Both the position numbers and the translations under genes were made by a program. Below, one piece after another: positions 1-10,891 of a stretch of 64,000 nt of DNA; positions within the stretch are counted from its first letter, which is position 1, and each line of letters begins with the position of its first letter. Under the pieces are notes generated by a model. It was not told the DNA's origin, made no database searches, and was given only the letters and a program-made list of their open reading frames with translations. This stretch comes from Tillus elongatus (lineage: Eukaryota; Arthropoda; Insecta; Coleoptera; Cleridae), in the NCBI GenBank assembly GCA_964006375.1, contig OZ023266.1, forward strand, positions 157,606,792 through 157,670,791, in the 5' to 3' direction.

Positions 1-924
1 TAATTGATTTTCTTGATAGCGATCATAATTTTCAACAATGTCAATTAGTAGAGGGTAAACGATATCTTCTAGTAACTCCAAATACGTTTCTCCACTCAAA
101 TTGCCATCATTAGTCCGATTAAACGGTCTCCAAAAATGCCAGTCCAGTCATTCAATTTTTGTGGTTTGAGTGTGGACTTCGTGAAAATTTCTTGGATTAT
201 TATCTGCCCAATAACGACAATTATGACGACCGACTGTAGAGTTTAATAAAAACGTACACTCATCTGAAAAATAGATATTGAACAGAAAGTTCCCGTTATC
301 AGCTATTCGTGCAGTCATAACTTCACAAAACTCCAGCCGCCGATTAAAATCATCTTCATTCAGTTGTTGTACAAGATGAATTTATACGGGTGAAATTTAT
401 GATGCTTCAATATTCGCTTAATAGTTCTTCTTTTGATGTTTGAAACAGTGGCCAATTTTCTCGTGCTCAAAGCTGGGTCTGCAGCAATTTGTCCCAAAAC
501 TTCAATTTAAGTAGTCTCATTTCTAACTGGAAATTCACGTTCAGGATCCCGTTTTAGTTGTTGTACAAGATGAATTTTATACGGGTGAAATTTATGATGC
601 TTCAATATTCGCTGAATAGTTCTTTTGATGTTTGAAACAGTGGCCAATTCTCTCGTGCTCAAAGTTGGGTCTGCAGCAATTTGTCCTAAAACTTTAATCT
701 CAGTAGTCTCATTTCTAACCGGAAAATTCACGTTCAGGATCCCGTTTTTTGTTGGCTACTGAACCACTTTGTCGAAACTTTGCAACTAACTCCAAAATGT
801 ATTTTCTGTTAACATGTCTGTTCGGATGTCGTTCATTAAATAAATTTGCGGTACGGTTGGCACAGTCATCGTTTTTGAAAAAATGAGTAATTATTTCAAC
901 TCTTTCTTCTACAGAATACACCAT
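1..924 (-). pseudogene. mariner-like (Tc1/mariner superfamily) transposase, truncated by the window edge
   Basis: Reading the minus strand from an ATG at 924, the product starts MVYSVEERVEIITHFF, the first helix-turn-helix of insect mariner-like transposases. A second helix-turn-helix follows (RELATVSNIKRTIQRILK), ending in a HKFHPYKIHLVQQL-type linker. The catalytic domain begins further left with NIYFSDECTFLLN (first catalytic D) and a RHNCRYWADNNP motif, then runs out of the window before the second and third aspartates. There are frameshifts near 735, 540 and 370, an in-frame stop near 150, and a tandem duplication of the second helix-turn-helix. It is therefore a dead copy. Family assignment is from motifs; the DDD spacing cannot be read. 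Confidence 0.8.
363..745. repeat. 192 bp tandem duplication inside the transposase relic
   Basis: The segment encoding the second helix-turn-helix plus its linker occurs twice in tandem. For example, GTAGTCTCATTTCTAAC occurs at 511 and again at 703, giving a 192 bp offset. The two units differ by a few substitutions and small indels, so the duplication is not recent. Confidence 0.8.
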
Positions 925-989
925 TGTGAAATTAATTTTCGGTAGTACTATCAAGTATCAAACCGACCGATAAACTGAAATAATAAACC

Positions 990-1094
990 GCATTTCTCTC
1001 ATTCCGATAAGAAATGTTCTGATAGTCAATTTTTGGTTACAAACCAACAAAACATTGACTATCAGCACATTTCTTATCGGAATGAGTGAAATGC
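990..1094. repeat. 41 bp-arm inverted repeat (hairpin) upstream of the transposase relic
   Basis: Arms 990-1030 and 1054-1094 are reverse complements with two mismatches, around a 23 bp loop. The position, just upstream of the transposase start, suggests the element's 5' leader or terminal region. No second end is visible in the window. Confidence 0.75.
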
Positions 1095-1999
1095 GTTTTT
1101 GCATCTTCAACTGTGAATAATTTTTAAACGAGTTGATAAAACTTCCAAAAAAATTAGTGTGCTGAATTCAGAAAAAAAGAGCTTTCTAATGATGTAACTC
1201 TCGACCCATGTTCCCTATTTAAAACATAAGGGTTTCTATCACCACCCTTAAGGGGTTGATGTGACAAAGTTGAGTTTTATGTCAAAACATGTCCCCCTCA
1301 ATATTAAAATTGACCTGTTTCAGCGTTTCTTAAAAAAAATCTCTGGACGAAAATCGGCCTGTTTCGTTTTCAATGCGCCACCCTATATGGCTTTGTGGGG
1401 GACAAATTTCGTTGTCGTTTTTGTTATTACAAACAATACTACTTTCTATTTGCGTACTATTTTATTTAATATTTGTTCAATCTAGAATTACCTGCTCTAA
1501 AGGAACATAATATTAATCTGCTTGGTTTAGTTCAGTAACTGATACAGGTAATATTGGTAGATCAAGCTTCGTGAGAGAATATTTTATAACATGTCTAAAA
1601 CCGATTAACACTGCAATATCAATATATCGATAATGCTGTTGAAAACATAGCCTCGATTAGCTTGTGCCCTTTACGTCTGAACGTCGTCGTGCCACCATAA
1701 ACAACACATATTTTACTCACAGGCATGCAATTCACAATCACATATTGAAAATAGAATGTAAAAAAAACTGATGATATATGTGAAGGAAAGTGTGACACAA
1801 ATTCAATTAAATTAACTGAATATAACGTATGAGGTGTATCAGGTGTACTTTGAAACGAAGCATACGAGGTCTTATAAATAAATTAAATACAAACTTTACG
1901 ATAATCGTGGCAGTACTTTTCAAAATTCATTCGAATAGATAAGCTAATATTTTAAGAACTTATCGAAAAATATCAGAAAGCTGTTAAAATCACAGAACA
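1095..1999. other. no gene recognised
   Basis: AT-rich sequence. Around 1190-1400 are phrases such as CATGTCCCCCTCAAT that could be subterminal sequence of the neighbouring mariner-like element. I see no credible coding region or RNA gene. Confidence 0.4.
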
Positions 2000-3765
2000 A
2001 AGAAAAAGGATCAGAATGACTACGTTTTATGTGAAGTCTCATCAAAGGTACTGTATTATTAACCAATTTACATCGATTCCCCTTTTTTCACAATTGGAAA
2101 ATTTGGACAAGGCTAAAAACTTATATGGCTACAAGCCACATATAGCAAAAGATAACCGTATAACCAGAAATAAAAGACTCTATGCCTGTTGGAAAATATT
2201 CACGGATTGATCAAAAGCAACACGGGTTACAGGCTGTGCCTTTTACTCCCAGAGTGGCAAAAATGCAAAATCAAGTTAAACGACCTGACTTCTATATATA
2301 CGACAGAGGCGACTGCAATTCAGGAAGGTCTTAAATGGTCACAGCATAATTATCTAGACAAAACAATCATTCTTTCAGATTCCTAATCTGTCCTACCATC
2401 AATGAAAAATGATTATAAACATGGCAAAAATGCTTTGATTTGCGGTATTGTGAGTTTGTACCAACAAATACTGAGGAAGGGAAAAAGTTTCATTTATGTG
2501 GGTAAAAGACGAGTGTCTCAGGAGAGATCCGCAAATGGCTGCCAAGGTCATATGCGTATCATTTAATAATGCATTGCTCTATCGACCTGCCTGACCTGAC
2601 TTTGACCTGACCTTCCTGACCTACCCTGAGTGTTTTGTGATATCAGGTCACGTCAAGGTCAGGTCAGGCAGGCCGATAGAGCAATAAGCACTGTCCGGCA
2701 ATGCCGCTTTCGCAATCCATGAAATGATATGCATATGACCTTGGCAGCCATGTGCGGATCTCTCCAGAGACGCTCGTGGTAAAACGACATAGCGGACTAC
2801 AAGTTAATGATATAGTTGATGAGCTGCCCAAAGAGTCTACGGAAAACTTCTGTAAAATAATAGAGAACATCACAATAGAAGACATTAATAGACATCTGAA
2901 AATAAAGGCAATAGATAATTGGGAATAAGAATGGCTTAGATTTGCAACCAGATCACAAAATCCATATGTCCTCATCCACGCAGCATTGCCTAAAATAATA
3001 CCACATATTGACGAATATGAGATCTCAAGAACTTACTGTACAACTATTACCAGAATGAAATCAAACCATGGCTGTTTTCCATCTAACTTGTATAAGATTG
3101 GCATATTTATTAGTCAGTATTGCTCATGCGACCACAACGCCATAGGCAATCTTGATCATTTACTATTCCAGTGCTCTCAATACGATAATTGCTGAGCGCA
3201 ACTCTGGCGTAGCTTAAAACAGCCCGTAATACAGCTTGCTGTAAAATTGACAACCCTTCTTTGTCTGAAAGACTTAAATGAATTCAATGTATTAATTGCT
3301 TTTATTCGCCAATCACAGCTCAGGATTTAGTTATAAGAAGTATATTAAGCTTGTAATAATTGTAGTTTAGGAATCCTACTGTTTGTACTATCGTTTTAAA
3401 CCCAGCTGTCCAGTTTTATCTATCAATTGCAAAAATGCCCCGAAAGACACATCGGCGAGAAGAGAGTGTCCCTGTTTATCCTACTAATTTTAAATGTTCT
3501 ACTTGTATAATAGGCTTAATATAATCGTTTTCTTTAACTTATGTTTATTTTAAGTTTATTTTATGGTACTAACAGTTTATGTTGTCTGTTACAAATTGCC
3601 TTTCCTGTGATGATTATTTATAAAAATCACGTTAGCCTCGTTATCTATAACTGACACAATTGTAAAAATTGTTATACTGTTCCATGTTCCATCGCAGAAC
3701 TCAAAAGTCTGAGGGCAACGAACGTCATGTTCAAGGCCAATAAACCCGAACCAAACCAAAAAAGA
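2000..3765 (+). pseudogene. LINE (non-LTR retrotransposon) 3' part: RNase H and C-terminal zinc-knuckle-like region
   Basis: Across frameshifts the plus strand reads an RNase H domain: IFTD then a stop where GSK is expected, TGCAFYS, SIYTTEATAIQEGLKW (the E motif), and IILSDS (the third acidic residue). The sequence is interrupted at 2509-2777 by a foldback. It then resumes with a typical LINE C-terminus ending CSCDHNAIGNLDHLLFQC, a C-x-C...H...C cluster. The non-coding tail ends near 3765 in an A-rich AACCAAACCAAAAAAG stretch. The 5' part (endonuclease and reverse transcriptase) is absent, as expected of a 5'-truncated insertion. The clade is uncertain. Confidence 0.75.
2509..2777. mobile_element. 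foldback element inserted in the LINE RNase H
   Basis: Outer arms of about 57 bp (starting ACGAGTGTCTCAGGAGAGAT and ending ATCTCTCCAGAGACGCTCGT) are reverse complements with about four mismatches. Inner arms rich in CCTGACCTGAC also pair. There is no coding capacity. It splits the RNase H domain near the last catalytic motif. I find no clear target duplication. Confidence 0.7.
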
Positions 3766-4129
3766 AAATGTACTTTAAAACTGAAACATAGTGAACTGAA
3801 AAAGATAAAAGCTGACAATTACATACATAGTACAGGACTGCTAGTTATCAAAAATAAATACACTTGATGTCCATAAGAAGGAAACCACCACTCTAAGCTA
3901 CTTTCCCAATGACTCACATCATACGCACACACAAAAAAAGACTGGGTTAATTTGTTTAGTATATAGGCTAATACACTTTTCTTTAAGTAAAACTAGATTG
4001 CGATTCGGGCAAACATGACAGAGGTATCAGAGGACACCATAGCCTGAAAACACACCATAAACACTAGAGGCCATAAAGGAAAAAGGATGGCCTCAGGAAT
4101 CAAATGCAAAACAGGGGTAACAAAGGGTT

Positions 4130-4506
4130 TAGTAACATGGACTCGTTCGACCGAAGTGGGATAATTTCTTTCAAGGGGCACATATACCAAGGGCGCATAA
4201 CTCCCATGCTGGTAAAAGGAAGTAAATCTGCTCAACAAACGGATGTATCAAGTTCCTCCAAGCGAACCTTTATCACGCCAAGGATGCTTTAGTTACAGTG
4301 TGTTGGATATTCGAAAAAGAATGCATCGATGTAGCCCTAGTGCAGAAACCCTTTACCAAAAAGAAGACAAAACCTCACACCATATACTGTGCCAATGCGA
4401 AGGCCTAACGAGGTTTAGGTTCTTGTTATCTGGGGAAAAAAGGCTTAAAGCTATACCACGTGGGCTTGTCCAGACTGTGAAGTCTAATAAAGGATATAAA
4501 GCTTGA
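4130..4506 (+). pseudogene. LINE ORF2 C-terminal fragment
   Basis: The frame ending at 4506 contains EDKTSHHILCQCEGLTRFRF. This resembles the H-x3-C-x-C...L-x-R end of R1- and Loa-like LINE ORF2 proteins (compare the ESLEHLLRWYQAL segment at about 10.45 kb). Upstream residues are scrambled by frameshifts. Only the C-terminal tip is recognisable. Confidence 0.45.
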
Positions 4507-4858
4507 TAGAGTGCTCTCGACATTTATAAGGTAACCAAAGCCGAATGGTATTCAAGCCCCCACCCCTCCATAAGGCGAAGTCAATATAAATTCACACCAG
4601 TGACTTATTTACAAAAAGCTGTTCTGTGAGATAAATAGAAACCACATTGGGAGGACCAGGGCAAAATTCGAGAAGTGCCATTCTAACTTCAAATGCCTTA
4701 AGTACTGCCACAAATGCTTCCAATTTAATTAAAAAACTAGAAAAAAATGCATATAAACCTCGTATATGTGGCGAGATGCAGATAGTGGTGATGGTGGAAC
4801 GGTGTGGATAATATACAGAGTTTTAGAAAGCACGAGGCGATATGCCTGCAGAACTCAC

Positions 4859-4939
4859 TTTGCCGCTAGTCTCAGCGTGATGCTGTAGGGATTCGGACGA
4901 CGAGGGGTCGGCGTGTAGCACTCGCTGCAGGTCTAACAC
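4859..4939 (-). CDS. candidate host-gene internal exon 1 (27 codons)
   Basis: On the minus strand a CAG acceptor, preceded by a GT-rich/pyrimidine run, is followed by 81 nt of open, GC-rich coding-like sequence starting VLDLQRVLHADPSSSE and ending TSGK. A consensus GTGAGT donor follows. The length is exactly 27 codons, phase 0 to 0. Third positions are C/G-rich, unlike the AT-rich TE relics around it. I do not recognise the protein. It shares strand and phase with the other exon candidate at 53971-54153, so one large intron could separate them. This is inference from splice-like signals only. Confidence 0.45.
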
Positions 4940-5429
4940 CTGCAAGCAAGTCACACACAATTCACTCACACACACACACACTAGGATAATATCACAATAC
5001 ATACAAATCGATAATGATAGGGGCTTGTGGGTGAACTAACCTGTTCTCGTGTTTTTATTGTTGGTCACGAGGGTAGGAGACAATTCCTATACATAAAGGG
5101 ATAAATATTTGCAGATTGTTTTCAGTTCTCTATTTTATGCCGTCGTTTCTATTTTTTTGAATTCAGATGGTTGTTTATTTTAAAATTGAACAACTGGTAG
5201 TGTTATTGATTTAAAATTTGGCCGCTTTGTTATACTTTCCATAAAACAAAAGCAAGCAGAGCTTGCAAAAACATGCAAGATAATTTTTTCCAGGATAAAG
5301 TTGAATCATTCTGAGATACACGTATTGTGATTTGGAAAACTATAAAAGCTTGAAGAAAGTTTTAGAGTGTTAACGTAGATATGAAGAATACAGTTCCTGT
5401 AAAACGCTATCGTTTCTAGATAGTGAAAG

Positions 5430-5432
<3 letters not shown>

Positions 5433-5497
<65 letters not shown>
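5433..5497. repeat. (AT)n microsatellite
   Basis: About 32 uninterrupted AT units. The complete mariner-like element begins directly at its right edge, so the microsatellite supplied the TA target. Confidence 0.95.
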
Positions 5498-5500
<3 letters not shown>

Positions 5501-5913
5501 GGTCGCTGATAAGTCTGGAAACGGTCGATTATCCGGGAAAATATACAAGGTGTCGAAAAAAGTTTTATACAAAAGTTTTTGGGTTCTTCAATGTCTACTA
5601 GGCGGTGATAATTTTATTTATACAGGGTTGGTCATACAGGCGTGGCACACCAATATTAATTTTTTTTAATGGAACACCCTATATATTATTCGATATTTCA
5701 ATCCTTCTCTTAATTTTGAGCAACATTTATGAGAAGCATAATGTACCTAAACTCAATCGTTTCCGGGTAAAAAAATAAATAAAAATAAACGCTACTGTTT
5801 TTAAAATCTATTGGATGAAGAACAAAAATAAATGAAAAGTAGAATATCTCTTGAAAACAATCTGTGAGTGTGAAAAGAACCGGTTGCGATGTTTTTAACA
5901 TTGTTTGGAATCC
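5498..5913. repeat. left terminal inverted repeat of the mariner-like element
   Basis: Pairs with 7150-7566. Similarity stops at AACATTGTTTGGAATCC near 5913. Confidence 0.9.
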
Positions 5914-6055
5914 CAAGATAAGATAAGATGCCCATAAGAAACGCAGTATTATTCTTTTGTTTTAAAATGTTTCCAGGACAACGAATGTCAAACATTCATT
6001 CAGTGTCAACAGTTTTGAAACATTAGTAATTTAGTGTCAACAGTTTTTGTGCAAA

Positions 6056-7150
6056 ATGGCAAGTTTAAGTGAAACCGAACGTATCGAAATTTTAATGATG
6101 ATAGGGTACGGTGATAGAACACGAAGTTTTGCTCAAGTGGTGATTATGTTCAATGAGTTGCATCCTGAGCGGGAATCGATCTCCAAATCCACAGTTTCGA
6201 AAACTTTGCATCGTTTTCACGAAACTGGCGGTATCAAGGATAAACCTAGAACTGGAAGGCCAGTAACCGTTACAAATGAAGAAAATTCTTTGAATGTAAT
6301 ATTGGATGTGGTGGAAAATCCGAAAACTTCGGCACAGCAATTGGCTTTAAATCACAATATGAGTCGATATTCAATTCAAAAGATTACGAAGCGGGAAAAG
6401 TTCCGTCCATATAAAATTCATTTATTGCAAGAACTGAGTGAAGACGATTTTGATCGCAGAATCGAGTTCTGTGAACTTATTATGGAGAAGTTACGCCAAA
6501 ATTTTAACTTTGCCAACCACATTTTGTTTTCCGACGAATCTACGTTTTGTTTGAATGGACAAGTCAACCGACACAACTGTAGGTACTGGTCAGACGAAAA
6601 CCCACATTGGATGGAACAAATTCACACCCAAAGACCGCAAAAAGTAAATGTTTGGTGTGCTATTATTGGTGGACATATCATAGGACCTTATTTTATACAC
6701 GGTAATTTGAACTCTGCTCGATATTTGACACTTTTGCAAGAATCAATTGTTCCAGACGTAAGTCGATTATTTCCGAACAATAACGACCCAAATCTACCAG
6801 CGGAAGAAATATGGTTTCAGCAGGATGGGGCACCCCCTCATTTTGGAATTGAGGTACGGGAATATCTGAATCAAACCTTTCCTGGCAGATGGATAGGGCG
6901 CAGGGGAACTATTGAATGGCCAGCTAGGTCTCCCGACATGACGCCGCTTGACTTTTTTTTGTGGGGTCATGTAAAAAATTTAATTTACCAAAATAGACCG
7001 CAGAATATTGAAGAGTTGCAAGCAAGGATTGTGCATGAAATTAATAACATTCCTCAAAACGCTCTTGTAAATGCAGTGCAATGTTTTGTTAAGCGAATTC
7101 ATTATTGTCAGGAGGTCAATGGAGAACACTTTGAACATCTTATAAAATAG
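6056..7150 (+). CDS. intact mariner-like transposase, 364 aa
   Basis: Catalyses DNA cut-and-paste transposition at TA sites; acts in the nucleus on its own termini. I chose the ATG at 6056 (MASLSETERIEILMMIGYG). Residues ~1-60 and ~70-125 form two helix-turn-helix units (STVSKTLHRFHETGG; SRYSIQKITKREKF), followed by the RPYKIHLLQEL linker. The DDD catalytic domain shows D160 in LFSDEST, D257 in FQQDGAPPHF and D294 in SPDMTPLDFF. Thirty-six residues lie between D257 and D294, or 41 if D299 is counted, unlike canonical DD34D mariner. No stop or frameshift is present, and the size is normal for the superfamily. The stop codon overlaps the first base of the right terminal repeat, so the gene fills the whole interior. 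Confidence 0.93.
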   Translation: MASLSETERIEILMMIGYGDRTRSFAQVVIMFNELHPERESISKSTVSKTLHRFHETGGIKDKPRTGRPVTVTNEENSLNVILDVVENPKTSAQQLALNHNMSRYSIQKITKREKFRPYKIHLLQELSEDDFDRRIEFCELIMEKLRQNFNFANHILFSDESTFCLNGQVNRHNCRYWSDENPHWMEQIHTQRPQKVNVWCAIIGGHIIGPYFIHGNLNSARYLTLLQESIVPDVSRLFPNNNDPNLPAEEIWFQQDGAPPHFGIEVREYLNQTFPGRWIGRRGTIEWPARSPDMTPLDFFLWGHVKNLIYQNRPQNIEELQARIVHEINNIPQNALVNAVQCFVKRIHYCQEVNGEHFEHLIK

Positions 7151-7566
7151 GATTTCAAACAATGTTAAAAACATCGCAACCGGTTCTTTTCACACTCACA
7201 GATTGTTTTCAAGAGATATTCTACTTTTCATTTATTTTTGTTCTTCATCCAATAGATTTTAAAAACAATAGCGTTTATTTTTATTTATTTTTTTACCCGG
7301 AAACGATTGAGTTTATGTACATCATGCTTCTGATAAATGTTGCTCAAAATTAAGAGAAGGATTGAAATATCGAATAATATATAGGGTGTTCCATTAAAAA
7401 AAAATTAATATTGGTGTGCCACGGCTGTATGACCAACCCTGTATAAATGAAATTATCACCGCCTAGTAGACATTGAAGAACCCAAAAACTTTTGTATAAA
7501 ACTTTTTTCGACACCTTGTATATTTTCCCGGATAATCGACCGTTTCCAGACTTATCAGCGACCCTG
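7150..7566. repeat. right terminal inverted repeat of the mariner-like element
   Basis: Reverse complement of 5498-5913. Begins at the transposase stop codon and ends ...AGCGACCCTG before TA. Confidence 0.9.
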
Positions 7567-7578
7567 TATATATATAAT

Positions 7579-8150
7579 ATGATCTCCCCGTTTTACGTGC
7601 TCAAGCATGGAGATCACGTAAACTTTAAAGGATGGGGGAGTCGATTGATTGACGAAAAATTACGCAATCTGGTATTAAAAACATGTGGACAAAAATCCCA
7701 TCTCGTTCTGGTTCCTGAAATACCACAAGAAAAGTAAGTAATTTTATAGTATATTTTATTTGCGCCATTACTTTTTATTGTATCAAGATGGGATTTTGAC
7801 TTTCTTCAGACACTTTTAATTAGAACATCTCTGTCTAATCAAAATCCTTAAAAAACCTCTCGGTTCTTTAGAAACATGTTCAACTTATTTTCTTCTTGTG
7901 AGCGTCGTATTGGATTTTTGTATTTTTTACTTAAATTCGAGTTGTAGTCTGTCTAGGCACAATTAAAAAATGTTTTAACGCCTTTAAGCTAATTCTTTAT
8001 CAAGATGTAACACAAAGGTTCTACATAGTAAAACCTATCAGTTTGTTTTAGATGTTTCTCCCTATTAGAACACCAGAATGCACTTGTTCTTAAACACATT
8101 TTTTTTCTCTTATATATTTTTTCTAAGGCTAAATGTATTCTCAGCATAAT
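7579..8150. other. no gene recognised; short open frame with donor-like end
   Basis: A plus-strand frame from about 7579 reads ISPFYVLKHGDHVNFKGW and runs to 7737, where GAAAAGTAAGTAA resembles a 5' splice site. No acceptor is visible because the mariner-like element and the AT run sit directly upstream. A loosely similar YVLK... phrase occurs near 8647. I do not recognise the product; it may be a repeat relic. The rest is AT-rich and featureless. Confidence 0.25.
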
Positions 8151-8151
8151 T

Positions 8152-8197
8152 AGAACCGCAAACCGGTTTCGCTCTAATTAGAGCTCGTCAACACGGT
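8152..8197 (-). ncRNA. hammerhead-ribozyme-like motif
   Basis: The minus strand reads CCGUG, UUGACGA, a self-complementary stem II (GCUCUAAUUAGAGC), GAAA, then CCGGUU and UGCGG. The outer strands CCGUG/UGCGG can pair as stem I, allowing G-U pairs. The core differs from CUGANGA only at its first base (U for C). Stem III (ACCGGU) is a short palindrome, as in Penelope-associated hammerheads. No host element is recognisable around it. Confidence 0.5.
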
Positions 8198-8978
8198 ATA
8201 CTAATTACAGCGAGAACACACATATAAAGTAATACGGCTGTGGTAGCCAGCCTCCTAGAACAATGTGAGATGTACGACAGGGCGCCATCTCGATGCGGAA
8301 CCAGTTAGTATGTTGTCACGACAGCTCCAAATAACACAACTGTATAACCAACTAACAACTTTGTAAATTGTCAGCCCTGGCCTATTTCTTCCTAATATAT
8401 TTTTTAAATCAGAAAATATAAAAATTGACAAAAATAAATTCAACGCTGATTAACGCGAGGTTTATTGACTTCGAAAAAGAGTACTTTTATCAAGTTTCTT
8501 GGGGCATTTAGAGCGACAAAATCTGACATGTCGAGTAAGTGACTCAAGTGCTTTCAAACAATAGCAAACTCAATCTTTACTATCCTTCTTCAACCCCTTG
8601 GCAATGGGTAGGGGTAGTTTTTGATATTATTAATTTATTCCCTATATATGTATTAAAATTGGATAAGATTTATAAACTACAATCTATCCTCTTTTATTTG
8701 GTGTGTCGTTCTCACCTAGGGCTCGAATGGTTACCGAGATATAATCAAAAGAATATCACGGACGCAGAACAATTTAAATGCAATTACAAAAATATCAAGT
8801 AGGTACATGTATTTTAGTATTGACTTAATCCAAACGTCATTTTCTTTATTTTGTGTTGCTAGACAGTTTACATACACATTAGGTTAGCTCAGTGTATTAT
8901 CCTTTTCAATTTTTGAAAATCAGTTGTTAGTTCTGTATTTATTTGTGTTTTGTGAAGATTTATTAAGGCCTTCAAGCA
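8198..8978. other. no gene recognised
   Basis: AT-rich sequence without coding signals. Short open frames here show no recognisable motif. Confidence 0.4.
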
Positions 8979-9895
8979 ATGGCAGCTCACTAATTTTCTA
9001 TTGCGGAATATGTTGATATCCTGCAAAGTTACACCGAGGAAGAGTATAATGGGCGAACAGAACAACGGGTGTATAATGAACAATAGCCAGAAAGACATCA
9101 ACCCCATCACTCTTAATTTTAAAACGTGTATAAATAATTCCACGAGATTGGTAGTGTAAAGCCTTGCAACAAAAGTATCAGCAGATAAACCATTACCGCA
9201 GATCGAGAAGAAGAAATTCTGGAGACATTAGATCAGAATCCTTTGTTAAGTACTGTAGAGTTAGAAAATGAAGTAGAACATGTATCGGATTGGACTCTGA
9301 TACATGTGCTTCGTCAAGAAGAACTTTACTCTTATCACTTTACGTGAGGGCAAAATCTTAATGATATTAATAAAATAAGTAGCATGAATTATGGCAACTG
9401 GTTTTACAATACTGTTTTGTAATACAATAGGAATAAGCGATTTCAATTTCAAATATTATGGGCAAACAAAAGTACGTCTAATAGAGAAGGTCCATTTAAT
9501 CAACATAATCATAATTTCTATGTAGATGATAACCCTCTTATGGCATGGCGGCGCAATTTTTTACGTCAGTTTTCTACAAATGTGCATTTTGCTACCATCA
9601 ATGGCTAGTTATTTTATTATCAGCACGAAGAAAACTTGACTGCGCAAACCTACCATCGATTGTAAAACAATTCAACAAGTTCAAGGAATTACCGTTGATA
9701 CTGCGCCGCAGTGTAGATTATGTACTTGATGGAGCTCCAGCCCATAGTGCCCATGATGTAGCTGAATGGTTACATGTCCGTTTTTCTGGGAAATAGATAG
9801 GCAGAAATGGTCGCATTTGTTGGCCACCAATGCCGCCAGACTTAACCCTTTTAGATTTTGAAATATGCAAGCAAGATGTTTATTAAACAGATAAC
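8979..9895 (+). pseudogene. mariner-like transposase relic
   Basis: Following the plus strand through several frameshifts and stops gives an N-terminal helix-turn-helix (IAEYVDILQSYTEEEYNGRT), a second one (TVELENEVEHVSDWTLIHVL) and RQEELYSYHF. The catalytic end follows: YVLDGAPAHSAHDVAEWLH (second D) and GRICWPPMPPDLTPLDF (third D). The first catalytic D is not clear. It differs from the 6056-7150 transposase and is older. No terminal repeats found. Confidence 0.7.
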
Positions 9896-9956
9896 CTCCT
9901 GAAAACATTCATAAATTGCCACACGGGTCATACATTATGCTAGGGGACGTCGCAAC

Positions 9957-10711
9957 CTAGTCGGATAACAAACTTGCACTCAAAAGTATGGCATTAAAAC
10001 GAGTGAGATCAAAGGAAGTGATGAGCTGCCAAGAAGCACTATCCTGGATCCGAAACGGCAAGGTTAGTATACGCTGGATTCCTGGCCAGTGAAGCGTGTA
10101 AGGGAACATAAAAGCAGACGGACTGACGAAGCTAAGAGCGGAAAATGCTAGTGCAATAGATTCTCCACCGCCATCGATCAATTTGTTGAAGGATGCGATA
10201 TATGGAATGGTCCTGGTGAAACAAGAAGCGCCATGGCACAATCGAAACGAATGCGGCATAGCTAGAATTATGTGATCCAAGATAGAAAGTACTACAAACA
10301 ACTACTAATACACAAGATCAACCTGGTCTGCATAGTCACCGAGGTTCTCACAGAAAATTGTGCCGTTGGGGAGAATCTACAAAGATTGACAATCACAGAT
10401 GAGGACGGCTACCGGGAATACAACGAGATGCAGGAATCACTTGAGCATCTGTTGCGCTGGTATCAAGCCCTGGTAAATCGTCGCGCTCAGACAATGCGAC
10501 AAGGGCTCCTGGAGAGACTAGGGGAAGCGGCAGAAGTGGATATTAATAGCTGGATAAGCTTCGCACGGAGCTATAAATGTTTTAAGTTAAGGCCTTAAAG
10601 GATAGGTGATGGGTTCAGTCATATTAATAGTGTATCGCAATGGGCCTCAGGTCTCCAAGACAAAGGTCATCATCGATGACCACACCCTTAAATCTAACCT
10701 AACCTAACAGC
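9957..10711 (+). pseudogene. 5'-truncated LINE: RNase H end and C-terminus with a CCTAA-type tail
   Basis: Starting inside RNase H (SDNKLALKS, the third acidic motif), the frame continues through IRWIPGQ and GNIKADGLTKL, the WVPGH...GNExAD signature with substitutions and one stop. The C-terminus at 10320-10600 reads TENCAVGENLQRLTITDEDG and ESLEHLLRWYQAL, ending at 10598. This matches R1- or Loa-like LINE ORF2 ends. The 3' tail at about 10695-10711 is CTAACCTAACCTAAC, three copies of the complement of the insect telomere unit TTAGG. Such a short tail could also be the family's own 3' repeat. Confidence 0.7.
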
Positions 10712-10891
10712 GGGTCATAGATGCTTTGGAGTGCTTAACAAACAAGTCAGTGTGCTTAAATATATGCATCGTAAAACAATACGTAGATGCAAGGTTTATA
10801 GATTAGATATGTTGTCTGATAACTCTCGACCAATCAAAGAGTGGAGCGTGAATACGTCACATGTGTTTCCAACTTTTTTTAAATATATTTT

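Larger units (their letters stand above)
5498..7566 (+). mobile_element. complete mariner-like transposon with 416 bp terminal inverted repeats
   Basis: The element runs from CAGGGTCGCTGATAAGTC to its reverse complement ...AGCGACCCTG, 2069 bp, flanked by TA on both sides (5496-5497 and 7567-7568). The termini are inverted for about 416 bp at each end with few mismatches, and the transposase frame is unbroken. Inside each arm, at about 5621 and mirrored at about 7441, is a second TACAGGGTTGGTCATAC end-like motif. Canonical mariners have termini of about 30 bp, so these are very long. High arm identity and an intact gene suggest a recent arrival. Confidence 0.93.

Noticed and set aside
5306..5572. 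88-codon frame with a Tyr-Ile run
   Set aside because: It is a translation of the AT microsatellite and the mariner terminal repeat.
5710..5995. Two minus-strand frames in the left mariner terminus, and the mirrored one at 7162-7353
   Set aside because: They lie in the inverted terminal repeat; identical frames on both arms reflect the repeat, not genes.
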